Source of the DNA: Paramecium sonneborni
Taxonomy: Eukaryota > Ciliophora > Oligohymenophorea > Peniculida > Parameciidae
NCBI GenBank assembly: GCA_905182985.1
Contig: CAJJDN010000005.1
Coordinates: forward strand, 251,823-315,822
DNA: 64,000 nt
Direction: 5' to 3'
In this document: positions 1-12,097 of the stretch, one piece after another
How positions within the stretch are numbered: position 1 is the first letter of the stretch
Layout: each line of letters starts with the position of its first letter
Position numbers and translations under genes: made by a program
The notes under the pieces: model-generated
Told to the model about the DNA's origin: nothing
Databases searched by the model: none
Seen by the model: the letters and a program-made list of their open reading frames with translations, nothing else

Positions 1-2
1 TT

Positions 3-134
3 ATTTGTAAACATGTTGTACCTATCCATGCATTTGATATCAAAAATGTAACATACTGTGACACATGTTTAAAAGTTTTTCATAGAGATTGTGCAGAATC
101 ATAATCATGTCCTAATTGTTTACAATAGAGATGA
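3..134 (+). CDS. C-terminal end of a zinc-ribbon/RING-like protein (5' part outside window)
   Basis: Only the last 43 codons lie in the window; the frame is open to the left edge and ends at TGA 132-134. The visible tail carries a metal-binding pattern: CKHVV at its start, then CDTCLKVFHRDC and CPNC just before the stop. The spacing C-x2-C, FH-x2-C, CP-x-C resembles the C-terminal zinc domain of Rubicon/PLEKHM-type membrane-trafficking proteins or a divergent RING. I see the cysteines directly; the family name is inference from this pattern alone. Two glutamines here are coded by TAA or TAG. Confidence 0.5.
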
Positions 135-226
135 TTTTATATATATTAGAAAGAAAAATTACTAATTTTTTTTTATTGTAATTCTTTTTTTAAAATTTAA
201 ATTAAAAAATAATTATTTTTCCACAA

Positions 227-1651
227 TCATATTTCTCCATTTTCCTCAACTTTTTCAACAATTTAACTATTTTCAGCATATTCAATATTTTCAATTAAGG
301 AATTGCTTAGATTTATAATTAATTAAGATTTAAAATTTTGTTAATTTGGATTTTATAAAATTTTACTTCCTAGCCAACCTCCTTCAATTACTTATTAATA
401 AGAAATTTGAAATCTGCAAGAAGGACAATTAATAATTTTCATTAACCATTTCTTTAAACATAAATGATGAAATATATGTCCACAAGGGGTTATACCAATT
501 TCTTTTTGATTTAAATTTTCCAGACAAACTACACATTAAGTGTTTGAGTTAAATTGAGGATATATTTAAATGAAATCTTCATAATCATAGATCTCAAAAT
601 GTTTGTTGAAAAATGAACCTGAAAAATGTTTTGGGTTTTCGTCTATTTAAGGAGATATAACTTTGATTTTTCTCCTTTTTTTTATTGTAATAGTTTTCTG
701 TTTACATACATTAGTGATTCCAAAACAAAATATCATAATAATAATATTACAAGATGCAATGGCAACAAACATAGAATTTCCACTCCAAAATGAAGAAGTT
801 TCTTCTTATTTTAGAGTAATACTTATAGTCTAATCAGTCCTACATTATAATCCTATGATCAAAATTTAAGCATCTTTAAATTGTAATTTTAAATTCTAAA
901 TTAATTTAGTGAGGCTTAACTGACTATGGAGTATAGCTGTATAAGATGTTTGGTCAGGTATCTCGAAACCTTTATACCCTAGAGATCCAAAGTTAACAGC
1001 TAAAAAATTTAATGATTTTTTACTTATTGGGTCAGTGACATCATTTGCAATTAGAATAACTTCTTCTTAAAATTTTAATGATAAATAAACAACTTAATGA
1101 GGTATTAAATGAATCTTATAATTTATATCTATCTCTATATTTATCAATTCAAACTGGCAAAATGATCCAAAGTATCCATTATCACATTCACATTTCGAAT
1201 TGCATGTAGAATTTTGTTTTATCTTACTAATTTAAAATCCTTAGCAATCGTTAATGCATGTAGAATAAGGTTTTGAATATGCTTATATTTTTAGTTTAAA
1301 TGGTCCATACCTATTTCTAGCATAATAATATATGCTCTCCGTATATGATAATTCGATCATATGTGTATGATAATGAGTTTATATTGATTCATAATCAAAT
1401 AAAACAACTTTTTTACTTTCAATAAAAATTGGCTTTATTGTTGTATTAAAGTCTGTATCAAGAATTTCTTCCCTAGAAACAAATGCTATAGGGAAATAAG
1501 CATTATCAAAATAAAAAACTACTAATAAATTCTCATCATTCTTTTCTACATTGATTATTCCTGAAATGTTATTATTTACATTGAGTTCTAAAGATTTAAG
1601 TAATTTTTATGTTTTCACTACAATAATGTAGAATAGTAAAATTTGTATCAT
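227..1651 (-). CDS. EGF-like, single-pass transmembrane RING-H2 E3 ubiquitin ligase
   Basis: An uninterrupted frame of 474 residues, ATG at 1651 and TGA at 227-229. It starts with a hydrophobic signal peptide (MIQILLFYIIVV). A luminal/extracellular region contains an EGF-like module near residues 145-165 (CNSKCECDNGYFGSFC). A membrane helix follows near residues 293-315 (MFVAIASCNIIIMIFCFG), then a basic stretch. A canonical RING-H2 lies near residues 370-420: CVVC, CGHIFHHLC, CPSC. By family knowledge, TM-RING proteins of the PA-TM-RING/GRAIL type ubiquitinate membrane cargo in endosomes or the ER. Here an EGF-like module takes the place of a PA domain. No intron is needed. The architecture is seen in the sequence; the substrate is unknown. 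Confidence 0.85.
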
Positions 1652-1889
1652 ACTAATATATAATCAAAAATAATAAATTCTAAATTTTTTCTCTGACACA
1701 GCTTAAAAAGCAATTTATTTGTTTTTTACTATTTATTATTATTTACTATTCTTAAAAACATAAAGCGCAACCGTGCTCAATAATTTTTTACATTTCTTTT
1801 TTCAAAATAAAACAAATATCAAACAAACTCTTTCAAGTTCAATTATTTTTCCATAATAAAATTTGTTTCTAAAAGTTTTATTAAATTTT

Positions 1890-2992
1890 ATGCTTTAATT
1901 TTAAAGTTGTGTGAATAATATAATTTTAAAGTAAGCCTATGAAGAGATTAAAGAGACTACAGATTTACCTCAGGTTTTGAAACATTCTTCACTAACTCCT
2001 ATGCCAATAGAGATGACAGCATCTTTATTAAGAATTAAGTAATTATTGCTAAAAGAAAATGAGAATGAATAATAGAAATAAATCTTATTAAAAGCAGGTT
2101 CATTAGAAATCATTAGATTTATAAGCTAATTAGCAGATATGTATACAACATAATCAAAAGATAAAAATAAATCTGTAAATCAGATTTTGAAACAAGAAAA
2201 TTTAAGCCTTGATTTGTATTTTCCATATTTAATCTTAGCCCTGATATCTTATCTGAAATGAGACATGCTCTTACTCACAAAGATATTCCAGATAAAAAAT
2301 TAATTATTTCCACAATCAATTATATATTAAATTATTTAGAAAAGAATTATTGGAATATAAAATTAAAAGAGTAGTCACCTATATTGCAAATACGAGCAAA
2401 TATTAAACATCTTTTAGACTCTTTAAATGAGGATGATTATACTGTTTAATTTGAAATATACGATCAATATTCTTAGTAATAACAATAGATCATTGTTATA
2501 TTTTGTTTTGATTATTTAATAGGATTATCAGATTTTCATATTGTTCAGAAGGTATTTATTTTTAATTTTCAGAGCACTGAATAAAGACTTAAGGATAGAA
2601 GAGTTGGTGACTAGAGAATAAAAATGATTTCAAAATTTACAATATCTCTTATTTAATTTTTGTATAATAACAAAAATACTAATCATGTAAAGAGGTAACT
2701 TGCCAGAAAATAATATATCTGTAATGATGATTCCTTCATAAAATTATATAATAAACTTAATGTGATTGGATTTATCAAAACCAATATAAGAGATTTTATT
2801 ATTGATTTAGAACAAGAATTACCAGAACTAAAATAAAAAAAAAATCATTCATCACTAGAATTAAACCAAAAAATTGATAAATTAGATGAATCAATTGAAC
2901 AAAAATTGGAATAGATAGTGAAAAAGCCAAAATTGATTGGGTCTTTATATTGTGATTATGTAAACAATATAAATAACTCAGATGAAATATGA
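1890..2992 (+). CDS. LAS1: LAS1-like HEPN endoribonuclease for pre-rRNA processing
   Basis: Encodes 352 residues after removal of introns at 2216-2238 (23 nt) and 2552-2572 (21 nt). The N-terminal part fits the Las1 helical region, with a conserved ending LPQVLKHSSLTPMPIEMTA. Around residue 115 is MRHALTHKDIPDKKLI, the HEPN catalytic R-x4-H motif as it appears in Las1 proteins, followed by LNYLEKNYW, which matches the conserved W-L-x3-YW segment after it. Las1 with its partner kinase Grc3 cleaves ITS2 of pre-rRNA in the nucleolus. The first ATG in frame (1890) was chosen; a further upstream exon carrying a conserved Trp cannot be excluded. It is divergent from the RING gene across a 238-bp gap, which probably holds both promoters. 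Confidence 0.75.
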
Positions 2993-3085
2993 TATCTAAT
3001 TTTTATAATAAAGATAAAAAAAGTATCATATAATTTAAAAAAATTTAAGAATTAATTCATTAATAATTTTAAATATTACTTTTTT

Positions 3086-3997
3086 ATGAATAATAAGAAT
3101 ATATAAACTAGCCTTGATCTAAAATAAAGTAACTTTGCTTTCTGCTTGTCTAATGATGAAAAACAATTAATCATTATTTAATAAGATCGACTCGTTGCTT
3201 ACGATTTATCTAAAGGTTAATTTAACATTATTACTCTATTTGAAGAAATTTAGCTAAATCAAACTAAAATTTGTATATCATCGGATAATTTATTTTGTTG
3301 TGTGAGCACATAATTACTAATTAATGGTTAGCTCATTTTTGTTCTACTTAAATTTGACTTATAAAAGAAAGTTTTATCTAACAAATATTTAAATTATCAT
3401 TTAATGTCATTAGATATGTTAGAGTTTATTCCCAATTCTCATATATTAATAAGCTTAAGTATTGATGCCACTATTAAAATTTTTGATTTAGCTGATTAAA
3501 AACCAAAAACTTTAATTACAAGATGTTCGCAAAAACCATTATATTGTAGATTAATACATAAAAAAAATAGAGTCGTAATTTTTGATAATCTCTTTAATAT
3601 AAAATTAATGGATACTTTGAATGAAAAATAATTAAAATTAATAAAATTAAGATTAGGAAGATGCTATAAAGCCTTAGCTGAGGAAAATGGTATTGTTGCT
3701 TTTTTAGCTAAATCTGATAAATGTTATTTGTATGATTTACCTAAGCAAAAATTAATTAGAAAGTATAAATCACCTGATAATTTTAACTTATTTAAAGTTC
3801 ATACTAATTATTTGCTTTTTTAAGAACACAATCAAATAATGATTCTAAATACGATAACTTGTAAACAATAGTTTTTATACCTATAAAATATCTAATACAT
3901 TTATAGCATGATGTTTAATTAAAATTTAGATAAATTATTCCTATGTGATTAGGAATAAATACATATTTTTGATAATATAGAATTTTTAGAATAATGA
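3086..3997 (+). CDS. WD40-like beta-propeller protein
   Basis: Intronless, 303 residues. The sequence repeats short beta-strand blocks ending in hydrophobic-D patterns such as LVAYDLSKG, ISLSIDATIKIFDLAD, VVIFDNLFNIKLMD and KCYLYDLPKQKLI, which is how degenerate WD40 blades look. The block with DATIKIFDL is the clearest blade. About five to six blades fit in this length, so this may be a small or truncated propeller. No catalytic motif is present; a scaffold role is typical for such proteins. It lies 93 bp after LAS1 on the same strand. I do not recognise an orthologue. Confidence 0.7.
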
Positions 3998-4263
3998 GTT
4001 ACTTATTTATTTATATATATTTATTTTATATATTATATTTTTAATTAGTTAAAAAACTTAAATGATAAAAAATAATACCATTCTATTTTTTTAACAAAAG
4101 TTGAAAAATATTCTACTAACCAATAATCAGCTCAAATGAAAAAAATTACATAATTTAAATGATAGAATGTCTGAAAAAAATATTACACAATGAATAAGAA
4201 TATGAATTTGATAATTTATTTATGTTAAATTTTTTATATTATCTAATCACCTTTAAAAATACT

Positions 4264-4686
4264 TCATTATCTTTTTTTTCTTCTAAAAATCTATTGATTA
4301 TGTCTAAAATAGAGATCGATATCAGTTTTATTTTGTTCTATAAACAAGGAACACCACATAAAATTTCCAAAGAAATTTTTTGCAATTTTTGTGGCCATTT
4401 TGGAATTTAATAGTTCTTTAAAGTGATTTCTATTATAGTTTTAGCCATCAATTTTCAGAAATTTCATGATAACTTAGTCTTATTTCACTAAAGTCTAGTC
4501 AAAATTATTAATAATGTAGGATGATAGTTTCTTTCCAATATTCTTATAATAGTTTTTTGTTTCACCAGGATAGATATAAGGAGTGAATTTTTATATATTT
4601 TTCTTACAAACTTTTTGTATAGATTCTGATTCATACTCTTCTTTAATTTCTTGCTTTACTTTTATATCATCTTTGTTTTCTAACAT
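4264..4686 (-). CDS. Hypothetical protein, 140 residues
   Basis: An intronless frame with an acidic/lysine-rich N-terminus (MLENKDDIKVKQEIKEE) followed by a compact conserved-looking part that includes FTPYIYPGETKNYYKNIG, KFLKIDGQNYNRNHFKELL and KNFFGNFMWCSLF. It ends in a basic tail with RRKKRQ just before TGA. No signal peptide or membrane helix is seen. The opposite strand is also open here but gives an unlikely low-complexity hydrophobic product, so the minus strand is preferred. I do not recognise a family. Confidence 0.55.
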
Positions 4687-4718
4687 ATATTAGCTAGCGA
4701 TTAGGCTACGTAGATAAG

Positions 4719-5779
4719 CTTAAATGTCAATTATTCCAAACGGGCAGTAAAAGAACCCTTATAATGGGAAAATTGAATTTGATTATTATGAATTGCCTTT
4801 CATATAGTTTTATTTCAGTGGATAAAATGTCACAATATGTAATCAAGATTTTGAAAAGAAGTATTATTCTTTATTACTTTGAATAAATGATTATATAAAA
4901 TTTCTCCTTTCTTGACTTAAATTTGTAAAACCATGTATCAGATCAATTTACTGTTGAAAATAATAATTCTATTTTTGAAAATCATAAAGGATTAGTATCA
5001 ATAATTAACTGATTCACTCTATTTCTTTAGATAAAATGCCTATTATTAAATCAAATAAGATCATGATTTTAAGTAAATCTCTGGTCATAAAATGTAATAA
5101 TCCAAACCAAAACGTGAAATTGATTCTGTTGATAAATTCATTAGGTTATCATTTTGTGTTACTTTCTAATAGATATTCATCTCGAAAATGTAGGATTTAT
5201 TTTGAAATAAGAATTAATTAAGACTAGCAAATTCTTTTTTGAATCAAAAAAAATTAAATTGTATTATTGAAATTGTAAATCAGGATATAAGTTTTTATTT
5301 CCTAAAATTTCCTAAAATTATACCTTCATTAAATGGTTACGCAACATTAGGGTAGAATTAATTTTGAAAATTGCCTTAAAAAGATTGGAAAATGAAATAG
5401 AATTATTAAATAATCTATTTATTGATTTTAATTATTTATTAATCATCTTTATATTTTTATAAGAGATTATTATAAATTTTAATAAAATATTGAAGGCGAT
5501 TTCTGATTAGAAAATAGCTTTCTATGAAAGAAAATATTGGGCTAATATTTATAATATATAATCTTTTCTTTATTATAATAGTGATAAAAAGTTAAATGAG
5601 ATAGGGAGATTAGTTAGTTTGTGTGATATTAATTTTTTTAAGTGTAAAATTTATTTGTTCAAAGTATATTGAAAAAGTTTAATGATAATATTAAATACTT
5701 GAATGGATTTTTAAATTTGTTAAAATACTTAAAGTCCAGAGAAATTCTTGTGCTTAAATTAGGAATGCTCTATGGCTGA
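4719..5779 (+). CDS. Unresolved protein-coding locus (exon chain not closed)
   Basis: Several stretches look coding in different frames: an opening ATG at 4719 (MSIIPNGQQKNPYNG), a segment around 4870-4990, a segment from 5036 (MPIIKSNKIMILSKSL), one around 5280-5560 (KFLFPKISQNYTFIKWLRN) and a last one ending at TGA 5777-5779 after a likely 23-nt intron near 5640. Candidate short introns do not join all of them into one frame; one attractive junction creates a TGA. Either the model includes introns I missed, or the gene is damaged. No domain is recognised. The 3' end overlaps the start of the next gene by 8 nt, which also suggests that one of the two boundaries is wrong. Confidence 0.3.
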
Positions 5780-7444
5780 AAAAAAACATATTTAATGTTA
5801 TTAGTGCTTAACAAAATATCATTTAAGCAAGAACAAGGTAGTAAGACATGCTGATGATTTCATTGAGTTAGAATAATTTATGAATGAAATCAAAAAGAAA
5901 TATAATAAAAGACATATTTTTATTTAACAAATATTATAATAGGCATTAGACTTTTAGAAGAGTAAAATTTAGGAAATATAATTAACTAAAAATGGTGATT
6001 TAATAAAATCTGCAACTGAGAAAATAGAAGGAGATACTACAAAATTTTCAAAATCTTTAAGCTCTTTATATTTAGAGCAAAAATTTACATTTCCTTATCA
6101 GAACTCATTTCATGTGTAGTATGTAAAATTTTATTTTGAAGATGAAAATAAATATTAGGATGACTGTAAATAAAAATTAGGAATACTAATTTCGTAAATA
6201 GAAAAATATATGTAGACTCTTGATTTAGATATTCTAACAACTATGAAAAGGTTAAAATTAAATTTTTAATATTTTTTAGGTCTTATAAGAAAGTAGAAAT
6301 GTTAGAAAAACAAATCACTTATTTTAGTAAATAAACAATGTACAATAAATTATAATTCTTAATTTTGTTGTTGATATTGCCATATTTAGTTTATTTATAA
6401 TATAATTAATTTGAGATAATACAATACTAGAAACAATAAGAATAAAGAGTTCAAATACAAGATTATTTAATAGAGGAAATTTAAAATTAAAAAGATAAAT
6501 TTAATATTTTTGAGAATAAGTAATAAAGATTATAACTGGATGAAACAAATAACATTTAGACATTAAATAACACTATTTTAGAAGTAATGGATGCTTTATA
6601 AAAATTAAAAATACGATTTGAGACTTTTAAATAAAGTTCAACATTAAATTTAGAGAAATCTAGAATCGATATTTCGAGTATTCATGAAGTATTATAAAAA
6701 AATATAAGTGATTTGAATAATTAGGAAGTTATTTTAAAAAATTAGATTGAATAAATTAAATCAAGATTTGATTTAGTATATGTTAAGGAAATAGAGTGGA
6801 GATCAAATATGGAAGATTATAAGAGATTATAATTGGCAGAAAAAAGAAAAACCAAAGTTTAGATAGAGATAATGAAGGAAAAAAATGTGATGAGAAAGAT
6901 AGTTTAATTAAAGAATTATATTTATGCTTTAACGAATTATAGACATATGATATAAATTCATAGAAATTTAAAAAAAACAAATCTTAAAGACTTTGAATTA
7001 ATTTATGATGAATTATTTGATAAACCTGTATTAATTTACACAATGATGTCTATATAATAAAAGGTTTTTAAAAATGAGGGTGATAATCCTTTACTTTGTT
7101 TGGGAGGATTATATATAAAAAATAAAGAAAAAATAGATTTAATAGCATGTGATTTTGCAAATGATATTTTGAGTCCTACTTTTGAAACTGATAAGGCTAT
7201 AAAAAGTAGTCATGGAAATATCTATTGGTATTAAGTGTAAGAATCATCATTTGGATTTGCACCAAATGAAAATATAAAATTAATACATTGTGACGATTAT
7301 GATGAAAAAGATGAATATCGATTAAGTTATTGGTATAATATAGGTGTTTTATCAGGAGGACGCAGATTGGGAAGTTAATTATCATTAGATAATTCTACTT
7401 AACATAGATTATAGATATATTTATTGAAACCTATATTTGAGTGA
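5772..7444 (+). CDS. Coiled-coil membrane protein with N-terminal zinc motif and a Paramecium-type C-terminal domain
   Basis: Encodes 547 residues with one 29-nt intron (6251-6279). The N-terminus has a small cysteine/histidine motif (CYQCLTKYH) like a degenerate B-box or RING remnant. One strongly hydrophobic helix sits near residues 180-200 (FLILLLILPYLVYL), flanked by long coiled-coil segments to about residue 400. The C-terminal 140 residues form a beta-rich unit with SSFGFAPNENIKL, CDDYDEKDEYRLSYWY and SGGRRLGSQLSLDNST. From memory, C-terminal units of this kind recur in large Paramecium protein families with zinc-finger N-termini; that link is inference. Function unknown. The first in-frame ATG is used; the next in frame is near 5880 and would remove the zinc motif. 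Confidence 0.7.
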
Positions 7445-7489
7445 TATATTGAATGATTTATTTAATAAATTATTACTGTAAATATTGTC

Positions 7490-8549
7490 TCATTGATTTG
7501 GTCTAATCAAGATTTTCTTTTATGTCTAATTTTATGAATAAATTTGTATTCCCTAATTGATTTATTCTAGAGGATATTGATTAGAATATTCTGTCTTTAA
7601 TGTAGTTTTTAGTAATTCATTAAGTTTCTTTGAGACATTCAAATCAGCAAAAGGATTATACTTGTGCACTGATGTGGCTAACCAAAATCCTTTAACAATT
7701 TTGCTTTTGAAAAGTAAATCATTAGCAGTAACATCACTAATAGGTTATCCTGATAGTAATCCATATACTAAAGCAGTAGATTTATTAGGTAATTGACTTA
7801 GTATTTAACCAGTTAAACTTCCACCTATTGCATCAAAGAATACAGTGGCACTAATGAAATTAGAAAATAATAATACTTTAATTAAGTAGCTAAAGCATTT
7901 AAATCTTTAAGGAAGGTTTCTGAAGTTTAATTTAAAACATATTTAGCACCTTCTTTTTAAAGTAGCTCAACTTATTCTTATCTTCTGACAACATTAATGA
8001 CATCAATTCCAGAATCTTAAAAATATCTAACTAACATTCTTCCTAATGCTGAACCAGCAGCTGTATGAACTATAGCTTTAGCTCCTAATTCTTATGTTTC
8101 TACTAACATAAGCATTACTGTAACAGGGTTTACTATAGATGATGCTCCCATTTCAAAAGAGATATCATCATCTAATGGAATAACTTACTGACTGAATGTA
8201 ACACAATACTAACCATAACTACCATAATTCGAATTAGCTGTGAAAGCCACTTTTGTACCTACCTTAACATTTTGAACATTTGGTCTATTTGATAGTTTTA
8301 TAATATATACCCTAATTGAACAACAATTCCTGAACCTTCTAATCCTAAGACTGCTGGTAATACTTTTTCAGCTGGATATTATCCTGCTTTCAATAATAAA
8401 TCTGATGGATTAACAGGAGCTGCTTCAACTTTAATTAAAACTTATCCTTCTTATAATTATGGTGTTTCTATCTCTACAATCTAGAAATCTTTTCCGTATT
8501 CAACTAATTAAGCTGCCTTAAAAGTTTTTGGAATTACGAATTGTTCCAT
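7490..8549 (-). CDS. Zinc-less MDR family oxidoreductase (quinone reductase / enoyl reductase type)
   Basis: Encodes 335 residues with two 26-nt introns (plus-strand 8285-8310 and 7851-7876). The N-terminal GroES-like fold shows EAAPVNPSDLLLKAGQYP and LGLEGSGIV. The Rossmann fold carries HTAAGSALGRMLVRYF in place of the usual AAGGVG nucleotide loop, then a basic INVVRRQEQ after beta-2, suggesting NADPH preference. FFDAIGGSLTGQIL follows at the usual position. The zinc ligands of alcohol dehydrogenases are absent, so it belongs with quinone oxidoreductases or mitochondrial enoyl-ACP reductase (MECR). No clear transit peptide is seen. Length is normal for the family. Substrate is not determined by sequence. 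Confidence 0.85.
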
Positions 8550-8830
8550 TTTAATTAATATTTAATTTTACTCAGAATTCTTGAATTTAAATTGTTTATT
8601 AAAATTCGGAATTCCAAAATTTAGAATAATTATTTTAATCAGAATAAATTAATAATAGCATAATAAAATTAGATGTCATTCAAGTTTGAATACATCAAAT
8701 TATGAATATGCATTAAAGAAATAAAATTATATTATACATTTGAATAATGAATATATTCATAATATAATAATTATATGACCATATAAGATAATATTACATA
8801 GTAGAATAGAAATTAAAATAAATTATATAA

Positions 8831-10778
8831 ATGCTCACAGGAAAATAAATAGGAGATTATAAGCTTCTTGAAGAATTAGGCAGGGGATCTTTTGGTTGTG
8901 TAAATATTTATTAATATTAAATGATTATAGGTTTATAAATGCTAAAACATGGTGGATTAATCTTATCATGCTATAAAGATTATATAATTTCAATCTTTAA
9001 GCAATAGTGAAGGAATAGTAGGAGAATTATTAAAAGATGAGATAAGTGTTCTTGCAAAAATAGAATCACCTAATGTTTTAAGATTAGAACATTATTTTCA
9101 ATCAAAATCAAATTGCTATATTTTAATGGAGTATTGTAATGGTAATTTAATAATATTAAAAAATGAATAGGAGGTGATTTGGAAAACTATTGGGAGAAAT
9201 AAGGAAAAAAAATAGAAGAACAAAAAGTTATTGATATTATAGTATAAATACTGAATGGATTAAGTGAATTACATAAATTAAATGTAATTCATAGAGATAT
9301 TAAATTGGCAAATATTTTAATGCATAATGACTTAATTAAAATAGCTGATCTTGGATTCTGTAAACAATTGTAATACTAAGTTATATTTAATTTTTTAATT
9401 TATAGTGTATGGAAGTAAGTTTATGTTTAGGTACACCAGGTACTATGGCACCTGAAGTAGCTAGATTTGATAGTTATGGTTTATAATCAGATATATTTTC
9501 TATTGGATGTATTTTTTATTAGCTTTTATTTGGTGAGTTACCTTTTGAATACATAAACACATAATAATATTTAGAAGCAATTCAATAATGTAATGTTTTT
9601 TAATGATTATTTCATAGAAAATATAAATTTTAATAAAAATGGGGTTGTCATCTAAGAAGAAATCAAAGATATCATTATCAAAATGTTGAAAGAAAATCCA
9701 AAAGAAAGATTAACATTTCCATAATTATATTAATATCCACTATTTAAAAGAATTTAAAAAATGTCTTAAGCCAGTCAAATTGCTTTGAAAAGTGTGAGCA
9801 AATAAGAAACTGCTATATTTTATAAAGATATTTATGAAAATAATCGAGATGTTCAAATACAATAAAAAGGAATGAATACTTTAAAATAAAATGGAGATAT
9901 ATTCAAAACTTAAACAGAAAATCAAGGGGAATAAGTTCAATATGTAGATAATCTACAAAAAGTCAATACTGTCATTCATAATTAATAAGAATAAGAAAAT
10001 GTTTCAAAATTAGCATATGAAATGAGAGCTACCCATTATTTATCTCCAAATTAATAACCATATAATAGTACTTTACAATAACTTTAAGAAAGTGAATAGA
10101 TCTTTAAAACAGTTAGAAATTAAAATGATTCTCATTAACTTCTTAATAATTAATAGAATACATATTTAGTTTAATCATTTCGTTTTATTTATGATGCATT
10201 GCAATATTGTGATAGAACTTATTTAGAAATTGATCAAATTCAATTTAAAAATCAAAGTTAAGTAATATTAATATAATAACATAGTCATGGATTGGCAAAT
10301 TTATGATATAAAAAAGATTAAGAGTTGAAAGCAAAAATTATTTTTAGACATTATAATAATATCCATATTTAAATGAATTGAGTCAAATGTAATAAGACTT
10401 TGAAACTTATATATAAAATCAAACTTTTAATAAGTTACTTGAATAGATGTATATATTTTTATAAATAATAGAAAAAGTGATCCATAACTTCAAACTAGTT
10501 TAAGACAAGAATATATTTAAGAATTGAAGGAAGAACCAACAGGAACATTTTAACTTTACTATTGTTAAGCATTAATGGAATTATATGCATAAATTAAAAC
10601 TGAAATAAATAAAGAGACTGAAAATAAAAAAAAGAAGGTTCTAGTAATTTGTTTGCTTCATATACAAAGATGCATGCATTTTCAAGATTTATCAACATAT
10701 AAAATTGATTTTTAAGAAGAGTTTATTAATGTGAAAACGATAAATTTAATAGACATCATAAAAAAAGTTTAATATTGA
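8831..10778 (+). CDS. ULK/ATG1-like serine/threonine protein kinase, copy A
   Basis: Encodes 595 residues with six introns (8900-8930, 9142-9170, 9380-9405, 9590-9617, 10262-10284, 10449-10471; 23-31 nt). The N-terminal kinase domain has the glycine loop GRGSFGCVYK, HAIKII with the ATP-binding Lys, HRDIKLANIL and APEV. The Mg-binding motif is DLG instead of DFG (KIADLGFCK). This set, with GFCK after the DLG and GTPGTMAPE in the activation loop, resembles ULK/ATG1 kinases of autophagy initiation. A glutamine-rich linker is followed by a helical C-terminal domain from about residue 450 that could be MIT-like. It is a close structural match to the kinase at 12098. The autophagy role is inference from family. 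Confidence 0.85.
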
Positions 10779-11092
10779 TGCAAAATTGATATTTTTATTC
10801 AAATTTTACATTTATTTTATCATTCTTTTATCCTATTATTATAATATCAAGTTTTTTTTATTGGAAAATTAGATCACATGGACCAAAAACATTAACAATC
10901 TAATTTAAATTTTAATTGGTATATTGTATTGATCAAATATATTTAGTTTATCAGAATATAATTTTACAATGATATTTGATACAGCTTTATCATCAAAAGT
11001 ACTATAGTGATTAAGGTTCGAGAAGCTAATTATCCTGATTGATTAGGATTGTGTACAGATGCAGTTTTTAATTACAATAATTTTTGTTTAAA
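10779..11092 (+). other. Intergenic region between kinase A and the next gene
   Basis: 314 bp with no convincing reading frame. An imperfect inverted repeat lies near 11030-11050 (ATCCTGAT, two bases, ATTAGGAT), too small to interpret. It should hold the terminator of kinase A and the promoter of the gene at 11093. Confidence 0.5.
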
Positions 11093-12094
11093 ATGATGGA
11101 TTATTGGGAATTCAATTAAGAGAATTTGTTATCAGAAATCATTAATTCATAAAAATAAGGAGGTATAGGAAATTTCAAGGTATATATCATATTGGTCTAT
11201 TAGGAGTAATTAATCCTAACAGACTCAATAACTAAAAATGAAGTTAAAATTAATTACATTAAAAAACTGGCATAAACTAGTGAAATTACTAAAGTGGTAT
11301 TATTAAAAGGGATAACATAGTGCAAATAAACTACCTTAGATAATTATTCTTTCAATTCTTCTTTGTTTTGGAACTTAATAATTTTAATAGGAAAATTCTA
11401 TGTTTTTCTTTATTTTATGTCAAAGAAACAATTATTAACTGAGTTAGATCCTTCAAATATGAATAAATATCTGAAACATCTTATTTTTTCTTAAACTTTA
11501 AACTTAAGAAGATCAGAAATATAAAAATTTATCATTTTTTATTAAGAACTTAAAAGTGTGCAATTTCCATCAGCTTAATTAGTTAAAAAGGTTCTGAATA
11601 AATCTAATCAACCAATCAATTAAACATCAGTTAGTTTTTAAAAAATAGTAATTTTTCTTCATACAATTATTGATTTGGATAAAATTGCATAAATTTTCAT
11701 TGAATAAAAAATGTGTATGATAAATATATTTCACTTTGAAATGATTTAATTGGCAATTCTGAACTATTAGGTAATGATTTTGTAGAGAGAACTACTGAGA
11801 AAATGTAAAAATATTAATTTTTCATTATTTTTACTTAAATTTTAGTTCCCATTAATATATACAGGTTGGTAAAAGATTTTCTTTTGTTTATAAAGTTTAT
11901 TAAGATTTGCTTCAGCTATTCATGATAATTATTTTATTATTAGTAAGATGATTAATTTTAATACTATAGTAATTTTCTCTAAATATTAATTTTTATATTA
12001 TTTTATATCATTTCTTAAGAATCATGAGTCAAACAAAGATTTTTTAAGCAATTAGAATTTTTTTGAATTAATAAATATTTTCAATAAAGATTGA
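11093..12094 (+). CDS. Hypothetical protein, 325 residues
   Basis: Two in-frame ATGs (11093 and 11096), one 24-nt intron at 11180-11203, TGA at 12092-12094. The product begins MMDYWEFNQENLLSEIIN, is helix-rich and contains one hydrophobic stretch near residues 100-120 (LFWNLIILIGKFYVFLYF). No motif is recognised. It lies between two ULK-like kinases and ends only 3 nt before the start of kinase B, so it could be a functional neighbour or, less likely, a mis-split 5' part of that gene; no GT..AG intron joining the two was found. Coding status rests on the exact frame closure and amino-acid composition. Confidence 0.5.
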
Positions 12095-12097
12095 TTA

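Noticed and set aside
4160..4524. Plus-strand frame containing CNFCGHFG
   Set aside because: It is antisense to the better minus-strand gene at 4264-4686 and is hydrophobic low-complexity text.
11005..11060. tRNA-like GGTTCGAG motif near 11016
   Set aside because: No acceptor stem, D-arm or anticodon arm can be formed around it, and it is not GC-rich as tRNA genes in such genomes are.
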